Source: an uncultured Muribaculaceae bacterium (GTDB lineage Bacteria; Bacteroidota; Bacteroidia; Bacteroidales; Muribaculaceae). Taken from it: a stretch of DNA of 64,000 bases. The stretch is from positions 1-64,000 of the forward strand of contig CAUBJF010000009.1 in the NCBI GenBank assembly GCA_958436175.1, given 5' to 3'. Made by a program: the position numbers and the translations under genes. The notes beneath the pieces are model-generated. The model was not told where the DNA came from. It searched no databases and worked only from the letters and a program-made list of their open reading frames with translations. The stretch's first letter is position 1. Each line of letters opens with the position of its first letter. Positions 17,666 to 26,956 of this stretch are shown one piece after another.

Positions 17666-20065
17666 ATGAGAAATTTCTACTGTTTCATGGCGGCTGCTTT
17701 GTTCTCAGTCGCACCGGTTGTGGCAGGGAATGTAGTTGAGAAATCAGCATCAGTTCCTGCCACAAAATCCGAAGTTTTCTCAGGCGTAAGTACCAACCGT
17801 ACTGTACTTGCTGAGAAACAGCTTGCAAAGGGTATTACTAAACGTGTAGTACGCGATGAAAAAGGTCGTATCTTCTGCGACATGGTACGTGAGGGTGTGG
17901 CGACAGTCAAGCCCGAGACAACAAAGAGACCTTTCAAGGCTCCTGACAATGCTTCGTTCTTTGAAGACTTCGAGAGTCATGTCGACCAGCTTGACTGGCT
18001 TCCTGAGGGTTGGACGGAAATCAACACCCCCGAAAACGAATGTACTCAGGAGATGGCATCCCATAACATCAACAATACTTGGACAGCTCAGGACACGGGC
18101 GATGGCTATTGGACGGCCATCACTTCTGACGGCGTGAAAGAATGCTGGATTCATTTCACTTATGGCTGGAGTTACGTTAATGCCGATGGTGAAACCATTG
18201 AGGGTGCAGCTTCTCCGCAGGACGAATGGCTGATCAGCCCTGCATTTGATGTTCAGACTGGCCACGATCTCTTCTTCCTCTGCGAAGCTGACTGTGGAAG
18301 TGTATATTACTACGATTGGTCGTCAAATAAATACGATAGATCCGTTGTAGAATGCGACCTCGAAGTGCTTGCTTCCACTGACAACGGCCAGAATTGGACA
18401 TCACTCTGGAAGCTCAGCAGCGACGTGTGCGCTGACATGACCGACGGCGAAATGTATGATGTAATGGCCGAACTTAAGTACAATACATACAAAATCGACC
18501 TCACCAATTACTACGGACAGAACATCAAGCTTGCATTCCGCTACACCAACACCTCGAATGGCGGCTTTGCCGGCAACTCCATGGCAGTCGATGCCATCAC
18601 TGTAGCTGCTCCGGCGGCAGAAGCATACTACGCTATTCCTGAGAATATGCTTCTGGCCGGTATCTCAAAAGACCTTCATGTTTATACCGAGTCCTATGCT
18701 CTCATGCCGGCCTACACCGACGTTACATGGACAGCTGCATCCAATGCTTACACAGAATCCAACTCGTGGACTTTCTATGATGCAAATGGTCAAGTGGCCG
18801 AGGAAATAACAGGCAGCACCGCTGTCAGGAGCAATCCCTACAGTGCCGGTGAAGCCATCGCATGGCCTATGCTGACGGCATCCAATTCCAATAGTTCCGA
18901 TACCTATACCTTCGACGAGGCCGACGAAGAAAAAGGCGGTGTATTCTACGGTGGTCGTGTACCCGACATCCAGGAAAATGAAGAAGTGTATGTAGGTAAC
19001 TACGACTACCAGCACAAAAGAATGATAGTTCCTTACCTGAGCTATGGTGATTATGTCTATGGCACCCATTCTGACGGAGTCTGGGGCGACAATATCAAGG
19101 AAATAGCTTGCGGCAACCTTTTCTATGCTCCTGCTGCACCTCTTACTGTAACAGAGGTCGTGCTCACTCTGGGTGAATTCGATGCTGATGACGACGCAGA
19201 ATTCAAAATGGAAATTTTCACTGTAGAGGCTTACGGCCAAGTTGCTTCCGAACCGGCCGCCACTTCGGTCATTCATGGTTCCGACATCACTGGCTTTGGT
19301 TTCTACAATGCCGTATTCCCTCTTGCAACTCCGTATATCATAGACAGCAATGTCCTGATTATGGTCAGCGGTTATGATTCCCCCAAGGTCCGTACTTTCG
19401 CAGCCTGCGCTCAGTCTGTCGGTAACGATGCCAACCATAACTACGCGTACATGCTCTTCGACATCAACGGCACAAAGTCTCTGTATTCAGCTGCCGACGC
19501 ATTGACGGACTACTCGTCTGCTCTCATCATGAGCCTTAACGCCACATACCATTTTCTCAACACTGATGATGAAATTGTGGATCTTGATCCTGACACCAAT
19601 GAATACGAAATGGCTTTCGAGGCCTCCAATGCTCCTGAAAACTGGTGGATTGCCGATGGCGAAAATCATCTGCCTATTGTTGCTGAAGGTACAAGCTACG
19701 ACTGGCTTACGATCACTCCACTGACTAAAGAGGACGGAAACTTTGCTCTTCGCTTCTCTGCTGAAAATGCTGTATCCGCACGCGCCAAGACAGTCATCCT
19801 CTCCAACGGAGGAAATGAAGTCAGAGTCCGCATCCGTCAGGATAAAAGCTCCGGTATCTCAAGCATTGAAACAGCTGATAAATATGTTACCGTTGTCGGC
19901 GACGTTCTTTCAGTCATCGGCGAAAGCAATGACGTCCGTATCGAGGTCTACAGCATAGCCGGCATGAAGCTTGCCTCCGGATCTAACGGCATTGATATCT
20001 CTGGACTTCCCAAGGGTATATTCCTCGTCCGAGCCGCCGGAAAGACATATCGTTTTGTACGCTGA
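17666..20065 (+). CDS. Large secreted protein with choice-of-anchor J domain and T9SS C-terminal sorting domain
   Basis: A 799-residue exported protein. The signal peptide is about residues 1-20 (MRNFYCFMAAALFSVAPVVA). About residues 95-315 form a choice-of-anchor J / cleaved-adhesin jelly roll (FFEDFESHVDQLDWLPEGW, DEWLISPAFDV, MAVDAITVAAP). The middle is acidic, rich in Thr, Ser, Asp and Tyr, with no recognised fold. The last 70 residues are a type A sorting domain: SIAGMKLASG, then GIDISGLPKGIFLVRAAGK and a C-terminal basic end YRFVR. Such tails direct export through the Por system encoded at 37-43 kb and 61 kb. No catalytic motif is visible; adhesion or glycan binding is a guess. Confidence 0.85.
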   Translation: MRNFYCFMAAALFSVAPVVAGNVVEKSASVPATKSEVFSGVSTNRTVLAEKQLAKGITKRVVRDEKGRIFCDMVREGVATVKPETTKRPFKAPDNASFFEDFESHVDQLDWLPEGWTEINTPENECTQEMASHNINNTWTAQDTGDGYWTAITSDGVKECWIHFTYGWSYVNADGETIEGAASPQDEWLISPAFDVQTGHDLFFLCEADCGSVYYYDWSSNKYDRSVVECDLEVLASTDNGQNWTSLWKLSSDVCADMTDGEMYDVMAELKYNTYKIDLTNYYGQNIKLAFRYTNTSNGGFAGNSMAVDAITVAAPAAEAYYAIPENMLLAGISKDLHVYTESYALMPAYTDVTWTAASNAYTESNSWTFYDANGQVAEEITGSTAVRSNPYSAGEAIAWPMLTASNSNSSDTYTFDEADEEKGGVFYGGRVPDIQENEEVYVGNYDYQHKRMIVPYLSYGDYVYGTHSDGVWGDNIKEIACGNLFYAPAAPLTVTEVVLTLGEFDADDDAEFKMEIFTVEAYGQVASEPAATSVIHGSDITGFGFYNAVFPLATPYIIDSNVLIMVSGYDSPKVRTFAACAQSVGNDANHNYAYMLFDINGTKSLYSAADALTDYSSALIMSLNATYHFLNTDDEIVDLDPDTNEYEMAFEASNAPENWWIADGENHLPIVAEGTSYDWLTITPLTKEDGNFALRFSAENAVSARAKTVILSNGGNEVRVRIRQDKSSGISSIETADKYVTVVGDVLSVIGESNDVRIEVYSIAGMKLASGSNGIDISGLPKGIFLVRAAGKTYRFVR

Positions 20066-20089
20066 TATTATAACTTAGAATACAATGAA

Positions 20090-20130
20090 GGCCGTCAGCT
20101 ATCGGTAAGACTGCTGGCGGCCTTTTTTTT
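20090..20130 (+). terminator. Terminator after the T9SS cargo gene
   Basis: GGCCGTCAGC (20090-20099) pairs with GCTGGCGGCC (20113-20122, one G-U), followed by 8 or more T. Confidence 0.88.
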
Positions 20131-20140
20131 TCCCGCAGCC

Positions 20141-20830
20141 TCACAGGCTCCTGAAGAAATCGTGGAAGTCCTTACGCCGTCCGAAAACTGTGAGCACATC
20201 GCCTTCACTGACAGTCAGGGAGGGATCGGCCTTGATATCGAGGACTTCAAGCGAAGGACGGCAGATTCCGAGTATATTGGTCCTTAATACTTTTCGGGCA
20301 GCAGCGATGAGCGTGAGGTTGAATGTCTGGAGCTTTTTCAGGTCATCGTATTTCGAACGGTAGAATAATTCAGGCGCCTTGAATTTAATCACGGAATAAT
20401 CTTTGTCGATAGGCAGAGTCTCGATGCCGCTGCCCAGCTCTATTTCGTGAGTGAGGTCGGAAGCGGCACGTTGCTCCGGAGTCAGTATGCGGTCTATGTT
20501 GAAGCTCTCCAGTATTGATTCGTGAAGTCTGTCGATAGCACGTGCAAAGATATGCTTCACCTTGGCCTTCTTCAGAAGAGCCACCGTCTTTATGCTTGCG
20601 CCGAAATTTTCGCCGATCGCTACTATCACGAGGTCGACGTTATTGAGCGGAAGTACGGACAATGCGCTCTCCTCGGTAGTGTCGATGACATAGACAGTCG
20701 AGATATAGTCCTTAAGATTTTCAATCGTGTTTTTGCGTATGTCGACCCCTATCACTTCATGCCCCATGGCAGTAAGGTCGCGTGCAAGGTTTTCGCCGTA
20801 GATACCAAGACCTATTATAAGAAATTTCAT
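20141..20830 (-). CDS. trkA: Potassium uptake regulatory subunit TrkA/KtrA (RCK protein)
   Basis: Cytosolic gating ring protein of 229 residues. RCK-N with the Rossmann motif GLGIYGENLARDL (residues 7-19) binds nucleotide. Asp30 in VIGVDIRKNTIENL is the ribose-contact acid. The RCK-C domain fills about residues 140-229 (LEVLDIKADPSLTVSEGDVL). The single RCK pair is the KtrA-type length, half that of E. coli TrkA. It lies 6 bases after trkH on the same strand, so both are co-transcribed and form one potassium channel complex. Confidence 0.94.
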   Translation of the reverse strand: MKFLIIGLGIYGENLARDLTAMGHEVIGVDIRKNTIENLKDYISTVYVIDTTEESALSVLPLNNVDLVIVAIGENFGASIKTVALLKKAKVKHIFARAIDRLHESILESFNIDRILTPEQRAASDLTHEIELGSGIETLPIDKDYSVIKFKAPELFYRSKYDDLKKLQTFNLTLIAAARKVLRTNILGICRPSLEVLDIKADPSLTVSEGDVLTVFGRRKDFHDFFRSL

Positions 20831-20836
20831 GATGCG

Positions 20837-22711
20837 TCAGTTGATTATGATATTATCGTTGGGGAGGAAGTCCGAAATATCGTTATGTCCGTGACTTATG
20901 AGTCCGCTGAGTACTGATATAATGCCTACGCGTCCTAGGAACATTGCCGATGCAATCACCATTTTCGAAATATCGCTCAGTTCCGGAGTGATACCCAAAG
21001 ATAATCCTACCGTGGTTATCGCAGAAAAACACTCGAAGAGGACCTCTTTGAAACCAAGCTCAGGCTGTAGTGCCATGATGATGCCTGAATACAGGAATAC
21101 AGCCAGAATGGAAAGACATACGACTGCATTGGCTCTTCTCACGGACGGAAGCGCTATGTTGCGATGGAAAGCTACGACTCCTCTGTCTCCCCGTACAACC
21201 GAACGGAGATTGAAAAGCACAGCCATGAAAGTATTGACCTTGATACCGCCGCCCATGGACTGAGAAGAACATCCTACCCACATCAGGAATAACATGACAA
21301 GAAAGCTGACGTTGCTGAACGATGTGATGTTCATCGAACAGAAACCGGCAGTTCGGGGTGTGGCTGAATTGAAGATGGCCTGTACTATTTTCTCATGAAT
21401 CGGAAGCCCCCTGAGGACACCGTTGTATTCAAAGATGAAGAATAAAACAGTACCTCCGACAAATAGGGCAGCGGTAGCCACGAGAACGAGCTTTGTGTTC
21501 AAGTCGTAGATATGTATACGGCGTGTCTCGCGATGCGTACCGGTAATGCGTGCTTTAAGCCGGAGAAGGTATTCGACGGATGCGTCCTTGAAGTTGACCA
21601 GGTTGGGGAATCCAAGTCCTCCTGCAAGAATCAGTACTGTCATCACTATATAGAACCATTCGTTGCCATTTAGCAATGCCGGGGTTTCCAGGCCGTCATG
21701 CAGTGTTGTGAAGCCGCCGTTACAGAATCCTGACATGGAGTGGAAGATGGCAAAAAAAATGCGTTTGTGCGTGTCGCCAAGGAAGTCATCGGGTAGAGTG
21801 AAGTATATGCAGACGGCCCCTATAGCTTCGACAGTGACTGTGAATGCTAAAATATAGAACATTACAGGCAGCAGGGCGCTCATGCTCTTGGAATATATGA
21901 AATCGCGTATCAACAACTGGTTGTAGATGCTTTGGCGGCCGCTGAAGAAGACGGCGAAAAAACTTGTGAATGTCAGTACGCCGAGGGCTCCGATTTGAAG
22001 AAGTATGGCTATAACAAACCATCCAAGCGGCGTATAGTGTGTCGCAAGATTAACTGTTGTGAGACCTGTCATGCTGACGGCGCTCGCCGCCATAAAGAGA
22101 GAGTCGATGTATGACACATGACCGACGGTGCATCGTGGCATCATTAGCACGAAAGAACCGATAAAGATGAAGAATAGAAAGCTTGCCGAGAGGAGCAATG
22201 AGGGGTTGGTACGCTTTCCGATTACATTCATTATGCCATAGCACGTCTCCGCTATGGAGTATAGGCCGAGGATACTGTACAGGTAGTAGCGGCTATGGAA
22301 GAAATGTATGAAAGAGCCCAGTTCGCCGGAGGTATGGGGCCATAGGGCCGGAATGACAGTAAAAAGAACTGAAATGTCGGCCAGTCGCCGTACCCAGTGA
22401 CTTCGGATCCAAGTGTCGCGAAAGCGGAATATGCTGCAAAATAGAATATTCAGAATGAAGACAGACTGACAGACGGAAAGTATGTGTCTAAGTTTGTGTC
22501 GGTCGATATCCCTGCCGTCGAAGCCTCCGTAGAGAATAAGGCATGTGATACAGGCGACTGCGGCTATGAATACGAGGATGCCGATCCAGCGGTATGCCGT
22601 CGTCGAAAAGAATTCGAAACGCCGCTGGAAGCTTAGTAAGTGCAGTCTCATATAGGTCGCGCTGTTGCGCAGTCCGAGTCTTTCCGTCCTTCTTGAGCCC
22701 GTATCTTTCAT
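20837..22711 (-). CDS. trkH: Potassium uptake membrane subunit TrkH/KtrB
   Basis: Inner-membrane K+ translocating subunit, 624 residues. About 130 N-terminal residues with three or four extra hydrophobic helices precede the canonical TrkH core. Selectivity-filter-type loops are seen as SMTGLTTVNLATH, SGFCNGGFTTLHDG, ATPRTAGFCSMNITS and ITTVGLSLGITPE. Each has the family glycine. The C-terminal segment (SDISKMVIASAMFLGRVGI) is family typical. It is the first gene of the trkH-trkA pair. The long N-terminal extension is seen in other Bacteroidales TrkH proteins; its role is unknown. Confidence 0.94.
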   Translation of the reverse strand: MKDTGSRRTERLGLRNSATYMRLHLLSFQRRFEFFSTTAYRWIGILVFIAAVACITCLILYGGFDGRDIDRHKLRHILSVCQSVFILNILFCSIFRFRDTWIRSHWVRRLADISVLFTVIPALWPHTSGELGSFIHFFHSRYYLYSILGLYSIAETCYGIMNVIGKRTNPSLLLSASFLFFIFIGSFVLMMPRCTVGHVSYIDSLFMAASAVSMTGLTTVNLATHYTPLGWFVIAILLQIGALGVLTFTSFFAVFFSGRQSIYNQLLIRDFIYSKSMSALLPVMFYILAFTVTVEAIGAVCIYFTLPDDFLGDTHKRIFFAIFHSMSGFCNGGFTTLHDGLETPALLNGNEWFYIVMTVLILAGGLGFPNLVNFKDASVEYLLRLKARITGTHRETRRIHIYDLNTKLVLVATAALFVGGTVLFFIFEYNGVLRGLPIHEKIVQAIFNSATPRTAGFCSMNITSFSNVSFLVMLFLMWVGCSSQSMGGGIKVNTFMAVLFNLRSVVRGDRGVVAFHRNIALPSVRRANAVVCLSILAVFLYSGIIMALQPELGFKEVLFECFSAITTVGLSLGITPELSDISKMVIASAMFLGRVGIISVLSGLISHGHNDISDFLPNDNIIIN

Positions 22712-22751
22712 ATCTATTCAAACAAATCCTGGAAAAATAGGTTTAAAAACC

Positions 22752-22789
22752 AAAAAGAAGAGGAGCCGATTATTCCGGCCCCTCTTCTT
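22752..22789 (-). terminator. Terminator of the wza-wzc pair
   Basis: AAGAAGAGG (22755-22763) pairs with CCTCTTCTT (22781-22789) and GCCG with CGGC inside; the middle position is G-U in the minus-strand RNA but A/C on the plus strand. A short T-run follows on the minus strand. Confidence 0.82.
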
Positions 22790-22821
22790 TGTCAATGGGT
22801 ATATGTTTGCTCTTAAAGAGC

Positions 22822-25248
22822 TTACTTTCTGCCTTTGATAAAACGGATAAGTGCGTTCTCTTTTTGGTGGCTATGATGTTTTTCCGGTTTGTCGCCGTAG
22901 CCATAGCCATACGAGTATCCATATCGGCCATAGTTGCCATAACGCTGATAGCTGTAAGAACGCGAGTTCATGTTGACATCGTTGAGCACGATGTATGGCG
23001 AGCTCAGTTTGTTTGCGGCGATAGCGTCATGAAGTTCCTTGATGTTGCGGCGCGAGGAATAATCGGCACGTGTCACAAATATCTGGACATCGGCGTACCG
23101 CGTAATCAGATATGTATCGGAAACGAGGCCGATAGGAGCACTGTCGATGATGATGATGTCGTATTCATTCTTGAGGGTGTCTATCATTTCCTCCATTTTG
23201 TTAGAAATGAGGAGCTCATTCGGATTCGGAGGTATTGGGCCCGCTGTCAATATATGCAGGTTGGGTTTCTCCGAATAGGATTTAATCAAATCGTTTATAT
23301 CATTGACCTTCCCGGAAAGATATGTTGTCACACCCTGGCGGTTGCCGCAACCGAAGATATTGTCGAGACGTGGCCTGCGAAGGTCAAGTCCTATAAGAAG
23401 TACTTTCTTGTTGGAGAGGGCGTATGTCATGGCGAGATTGGAAGCCACGAATGACTTGCCTTCGCCTGATGTTGCCGAGGTGACGAGTATGACTTTGTTT
23501 TTGCCGCCGGCCTTTGTGAATTCGAGGTTGTTACGCAGGAGGCGGAAGAGCTCGGCAATTGAAGTGGCAACATTTTCGCCGATAACGATAGGTTTGGTAT
23601 TGTCCTTCGAACGGCTTATTTCGCCCAGGATAGGTACTTTGGTGATACGTTCGAGGTCATCTTTTGTCGAGAATGACGGGAAAAGGCTTTTGCGCATGAA
23701 GATGAGACCGGCAGGAATGGCAAGTCCGATGATGATGGCGAGAGCAAGTATTAACGGTTTCCTGGGTTCTACGGGACCTTCAGGCAGGGGGTCATCGATA
23801 AGTCGGGCTGTGTTGGTAGCGAGTGTTTTCTGAAGCGCTATTTCTTCACGGCGCTGGAGGAGGAAGGTATAGATGTTGACCTTGACCTGCTGCTCTCGGA
23901 ATATTTCCTGGAGACCCTTGTCGACAGGAGGCATCGATGCCAGTTCGCCGGAAGCGGCATTTTCGAGTCGCTTGAGGTTTGTTCTGCGTGCGGAAACGTT
24001 TCTCTTACCGGTGGCGATTGTCTGCATGATGCGCATTCGGTCGCCGTTAAGTTCTTCGAGCATGCGGCTGACAAGTGGGTTGTTGACCGTACTGCCGGCA
24101 AGAGCGCGATTGTATTGATTGACCTTACTGTTGTATGTCTCGATGATGGTTGTCAGCGCAGGATAGTTGATAGCTGTCGGGAGGGTCTGGTGTGTCTCGG
24201 AGTTGCGTACGAGAGCTTCTATTTCGTCGAAGAGAGCCATATCGGCATCAATCTCGGCCATTTGCTGTTCGTAGTTGCTCTGCTGGGTGAGGTTGAGCTG
24301 CGTCTGTGCCTGAATATCGTTGATGTTATGAGCTTGCCGATATTCCTGGAGGCGGTTCTCGACATCTTTGAGCTCGTTGTTAATCATCACGAGACGGTCG
24401 AGGATGAAAGCCTCGGTCTGTATCGCTGACCGGTTTTTTTCTTCGATGATATCGCGGTTGTAGAAATCAAGGATAGCCTCGATGATATCGCTGCCACGGC
24501 GGATGTCCTGATCCAGAAGCGAGATACGAATGATCTTCTCTGAGTTTTTTGCGAATTCGATGTTGAGGTTGCTTGTGATTAATCCCGCCATGGCACGGGG
24601 GCTCTGGATTACGGCTACTACGGGATGCTCGAAATCGGGAATAAGGGAGTTGCGTTCGACTGTGACGCTGCCGTGCGAAAGTTCAAATGCAACAGGCAGC
24701 TTGCTGCTCCTGATCACTTTCTCTTCTTTGACACCATTGAAAACCGTTTTGGCTGTAATAGTGAAAAGATCATTGTCCTCCGGGTCGATAGTAAGGGTGA
24801 TCGGCGATTTCAGGGTACGCAGTGCAACAGAGTCCATCTTTACGGCGACGGGGGAGTTGAGGTATAATGGCTCGTCGCGTAAAGCCCCTTTATAATAATA
24901 AGTTGAAGTAAGATTAAGGGAGTCAACAATCTTGATGAGGTTGTTGTGGCTCTTCATTACTTCAAGCTCTGTCTCGTCGATGAAGTTCTTAAATGCTACC
25001 ATGGGGTCGGTTGCATTCATACTCAATGCATTGGATGCAGTCTCCGATGTTTCGCGGAGATAGATGGAAGCATCCAGCCGATATGTCGGTATCACCGATG
25101 CTATGTAGATGACGGCTATGGCTAGACAGATTACGACACTGAGAACGAACCATTTCCAGTGGTTCAAAAAAGACAATAACAATCCTTTGGTGTCGAATGT
25201 CGATTCGGATTCCACCATTTGGCCGTTGTTTAGATTTTCGGTCTGCAT
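22822..25248 (-). CDS. Polysaccharide co-polymerase / BY-kinase (Wzc-like)
   Basis: Inner-membrane chain-length regulator fused to a tyrosine autokinase, 808 residues from the ATG at 25248 (MQTENLNNGQMVESESTFDT); a longer frame reaching 25362 overlaps the upstream gene and is rejected. Two membrane helices (residues about 30-50 and about 495-515) flank a large periplasmic Wzz domain with coiled coil. The kinase has Walker A TSATSGEGKSFVAS, Walker A' LLIGLDLRRPR and Walker B YDIIIIDSAP. A tyrosine cluster near the end (SYSYQRYGNYGRYGYSYG) is the autophosphorylation site typical of Wzc. It works with the preceding Wza-like protein in exopolysaccharide or capsule export. Confidence 0.93.
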   Translation of the reverse strand: MQTENLNNGQMVESESTFDTKGLLLSFLNHWKWFVLSVVICLAIAVIYIASVIPTYRLDASIYLRETSETASNALSMNATDPMVAFKNFIDETELEVMKSHNNLIKIVDSLNLTSTYYYKGALRDEPLYLNSPVAVKMDSVALRTLKSPITLTIDPEDNDLFTITAKTVFNGVKEEKVIRSSKLPVAFELSHGSVTVERNSLIPDFEHPVVAVIQSPRAMAGLITSNLNIEFAKNSEKIIRISLLDQDIRRGSDIIEAILDFYNRDIIEEKNRSAIQTEAFILDRLVMINNELKDVENRLQEYRQAHNINDIQAQTQLNLTQQSNYEQQMAEIDADMALFDEIEALVRNSETHQTLPTAINYPALTTIIETYNSKVNQYNRALAGSTVNNPLVSRMLEELNGDRMRIMQTIATGKRNVSARRTNLKRLENAASGELASMPPVDKGLQEIFREQQVKVNIYTFLLQRREEIALQKTLATNTARLIDDPLPEGPVEPRKPLILALAIIIGLAIPAGLIFMRKSLFPSFSTKDDLERITKVPILGEISRSKDNTKPIVIGENVATSIAELFRLLRNNLEFTKAGGKNKVILVTSATSGEGKSFVASNLAMTYALSNKKVLLIGLDLRRPRLDNIFGCGNRQGVTTYLSGKVNDINDLIKSYSEKPNLHILTAGPIPPNPNELLISNKMEEMIDTLKNEYDIIIIDSAPIGLVSDTYLITRYADVQIFVTRADYSSRRNIKELHDAIAANKLSSPYIVLNDVNMNSRSYSYQRYGNYGRYGYSYGYGYGDKPEKHHSHQKENALIRFIKGRK

Positions 25249-25259
25249 GTCGCTAGTGC

Positions 25260-26111
25260 TTAGTTTTTGCTTAGGTTGATGATGCCGATGACGAGGGATG
25301 CGAGTGATGACATACCGCCTACAATAGTGATAGTAGCCGAGATGCCGGGATTGAGCTGCCATGCAGACTGACGCATGGAACTATTTGGCTGTACGTAGAT
25401 ATAGTCGTTCTGCTGAAGAGTGAAATATGGCGAGAGGAGGAACTCTTTGTCGTGGATGTTGAGCTTGTGTACTTCACGGGAGCCGTCGGCGTTGGTACGG
25501 TAGAGGAGTATATTTTCACGGTCGCCCCTGATATCAAGGTCGCCGGCCATGGATATGGCCTCAAGGAAGGTCATACGTTCGTTTTTACTCTGGTAGACAC
25601 CCGGATTGCGTACAGCACCGGCAACGGTGACTCGAAAGTTCATCAGTCGGATATCGACGGAGGGCTTTTCCGTAACGTATTTAGGATATATGGCATCGGT
25701 AATTTCTTCTGCCACTACACTTTTTGGCTTGCCTGCTACTTCGATTTTGCCAATGATGGGGAACTCGATAGTGCCGTCGGCATTGACGAGATAATAGTCT
25801 GTAGATACTTCAAGAGCTGTCTGGGAAGTATTGGTCGTGCGGTTAAGTGTGTTGATTCTGCCGTCATTATCGACATAGCGGCCACGGTTGAAGGCTGCAA
25901 GGGCAGTCATGTTCGAACCAGAGATATCGATGTTGAGGAGGTCTCCTATATTAATGATAGGGTCCTTGTTTACAGGAAGTTGTGAAAGAGTCTCTGTCGA
26001 AATGGTCTCTGCATCCAAAAAATAAGGTACTTTCTTAGGAGAAGATGAACATCCTGCTAATATGACGGCAGTCACTGCCCCCAATATCAAGTTGAATCGT
26101 GTAAACTTCAT
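25260..26111 (-). CDS. Polysaccharide export outer-membrane lipoprotein (Wza-like)
   Basis: Outer-membrane export channel subunit of 283 residues. Signal and lipobox lie in RFNLILGAVTAVILAGCSSS, with the lipidated Cys at about residue 21. A Poly_export domain (INIGDLLNIDISG, FPIIGKIEVAGKP) is followed by SLBB-type repeats (VTVAGAVRNPGVYQ, MTFLEAISMAGDL). A hydrophobic C-terminal segment (ISATITIVGGMSSLASLVIGI) would span the outer membrane or interact with Wzc. The ATG at 26111 is chosen because the lipoprotein signal begins there. It lies 11 bases before wzc. No glycosyltransferase, flippase or polymerase genes are present in the window. Confidence 0.93.
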   Translation of the reverse strand: MKFTRFNLILGAVTAVILAGCSSSPKKVPYFLDAETISTETLSQLPVNKDPIINIGDLLNIDISGSNMTALAAFNRGRYVDNDGRINTLNRTTNTSQTALEVSTDYYLVNADGTIEFPIIGKIEVAGKPKSVVAEEITDAIYPKYVTEKPSVDIRLMNFRVTVAGAVRNPGVYQSKNERMTFLEAISMAGDLDIRGDRENILLYRTNADGSREVHKLNIHDKEFLLSPYFTLQQNDYIYVQPNSSMRQSAWQLNPGISATITIVGGMSSLASLVIGIINLSKN

Positions 26112-26163
26112 TGGATCTTGGTTTTTATCCGGCAATTCTAATACATTGTTTTTTCAGCGCCTG

Positions 26164-26194
26164 CAAAGATACGCTTTTATTACCAATTACGCAA
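26164..26194 (-). promoter_or_regulatory. Promoter of the wza-wzc pair
   Basis: On the minus strand TTG (26194-26192), 20-base spacer, TATCTTTG (26171-26164). It leaves a leader of about 45 nt before the ATG at 26111. Confidence 0.72.
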
Positions 26195-26344
26195 TCTTTT
26201 GGATCGTTTTGGCTAAATTATATAATGTATTCATTGGTACGTGGTGTGTCTTAAAGACCTTGGATCTGTTATTCATACTAAATGGTTATTATATTCGTTG
26301 CTAAGTAAGGTATATTTCAAAATGTGGCCGTATTCTTAAATCAT

Positions 26345-26953
26345 ATGTCTTCAAATACGAATTCTTCTCCATCTGTCTCTCTCGAAAGACATCCTTTCGC
26401 ACCATGGATTCCCGAGGGGGCAAAAGTACTCATTATGGGTACCTTTCCGCCCGGCCGTCATCGTTGGGCGATGGATTTCTACTACCCAAACCGCACGAAT
26501 GACTTCTGGCGTGTTATGGGTCTTATCTTCGAGTCGAACAAGGATGCCTTCTACGACCCGGCGACAAAGAACTATCGCCTTGAAAATATCAAAAAGATGT
26601 TGATCGATAAAGGTATAGCTATGTCCGATACCGGTGCGTCTATACGTCGGCTTAAAGGCAACGCTTCAGACAAGTTTCTCGAGATAGTCGAACCCGTCAA
26701 TATCAAGGCACTTCTTGACGCTATGCCTTCTTGTAGGGCAATTGCTACGACAGGCGAGAAGGCAGCCGAGGTGTTGGCCTCGCTTTCCGGAACACTCATG
26801 CTCGGCATGGGTTCCCATACATTGTGGACTCCAGAATATCACAGTCCTGTCGAGATTTGGCGTTTGCCTTCTACCTCAAGGGCTTATCCTATGCCACCTG
26901 AGAAAAAAGCTGAGTACTATCAGCGCTTTCTCAGCTCTGCCGGAGTTAGCTGA
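26345..26953 (+). CDS. Uracil-DNA glycosylase superfamily protein (mismatch-type)
   Basis: A 202-residue protein beginning MSSNTNSSPSVSLERHPF. The core has VLIMGTFPPGRHRWAMDF at about residue 28, the equivalent of the family's substrate-binding GxxPG loop. FYYPNRTNDFWRVMG follows, as in MUG/TDG-like glycosylases. A second loop near the end (MLGMGSHTLWTPEYHSP) takes the place of the catalytic His loop. It would remove uracil or mismatched bases, but the exact substrate cannot be read. The start at 26345 is favoured over 26324 because the earlier residues are not family-like. It is convergent with the porin gene, 3 bases apart. Confidence 0.75.
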   Translation: MSSNTNSSPSVSLERHPFAPWIPEGAKVLIMGTFPPGRHRWAMDFYYPNRTNDFWRVMGLIFESNKDAFYDPATKNYRLENIKKMLIDKGIAMSDTGASIRRLKGNASDKFLEIVEPVNIKALLDAMPSCRAIATTGEKAAEVLASLSGTLMLGMGSHTLWTPEYHSPVEIWRLPSTSRAYPMPPEKKAEYYQRFLSSAGVS

Positions 26954-26956
26954 ATA

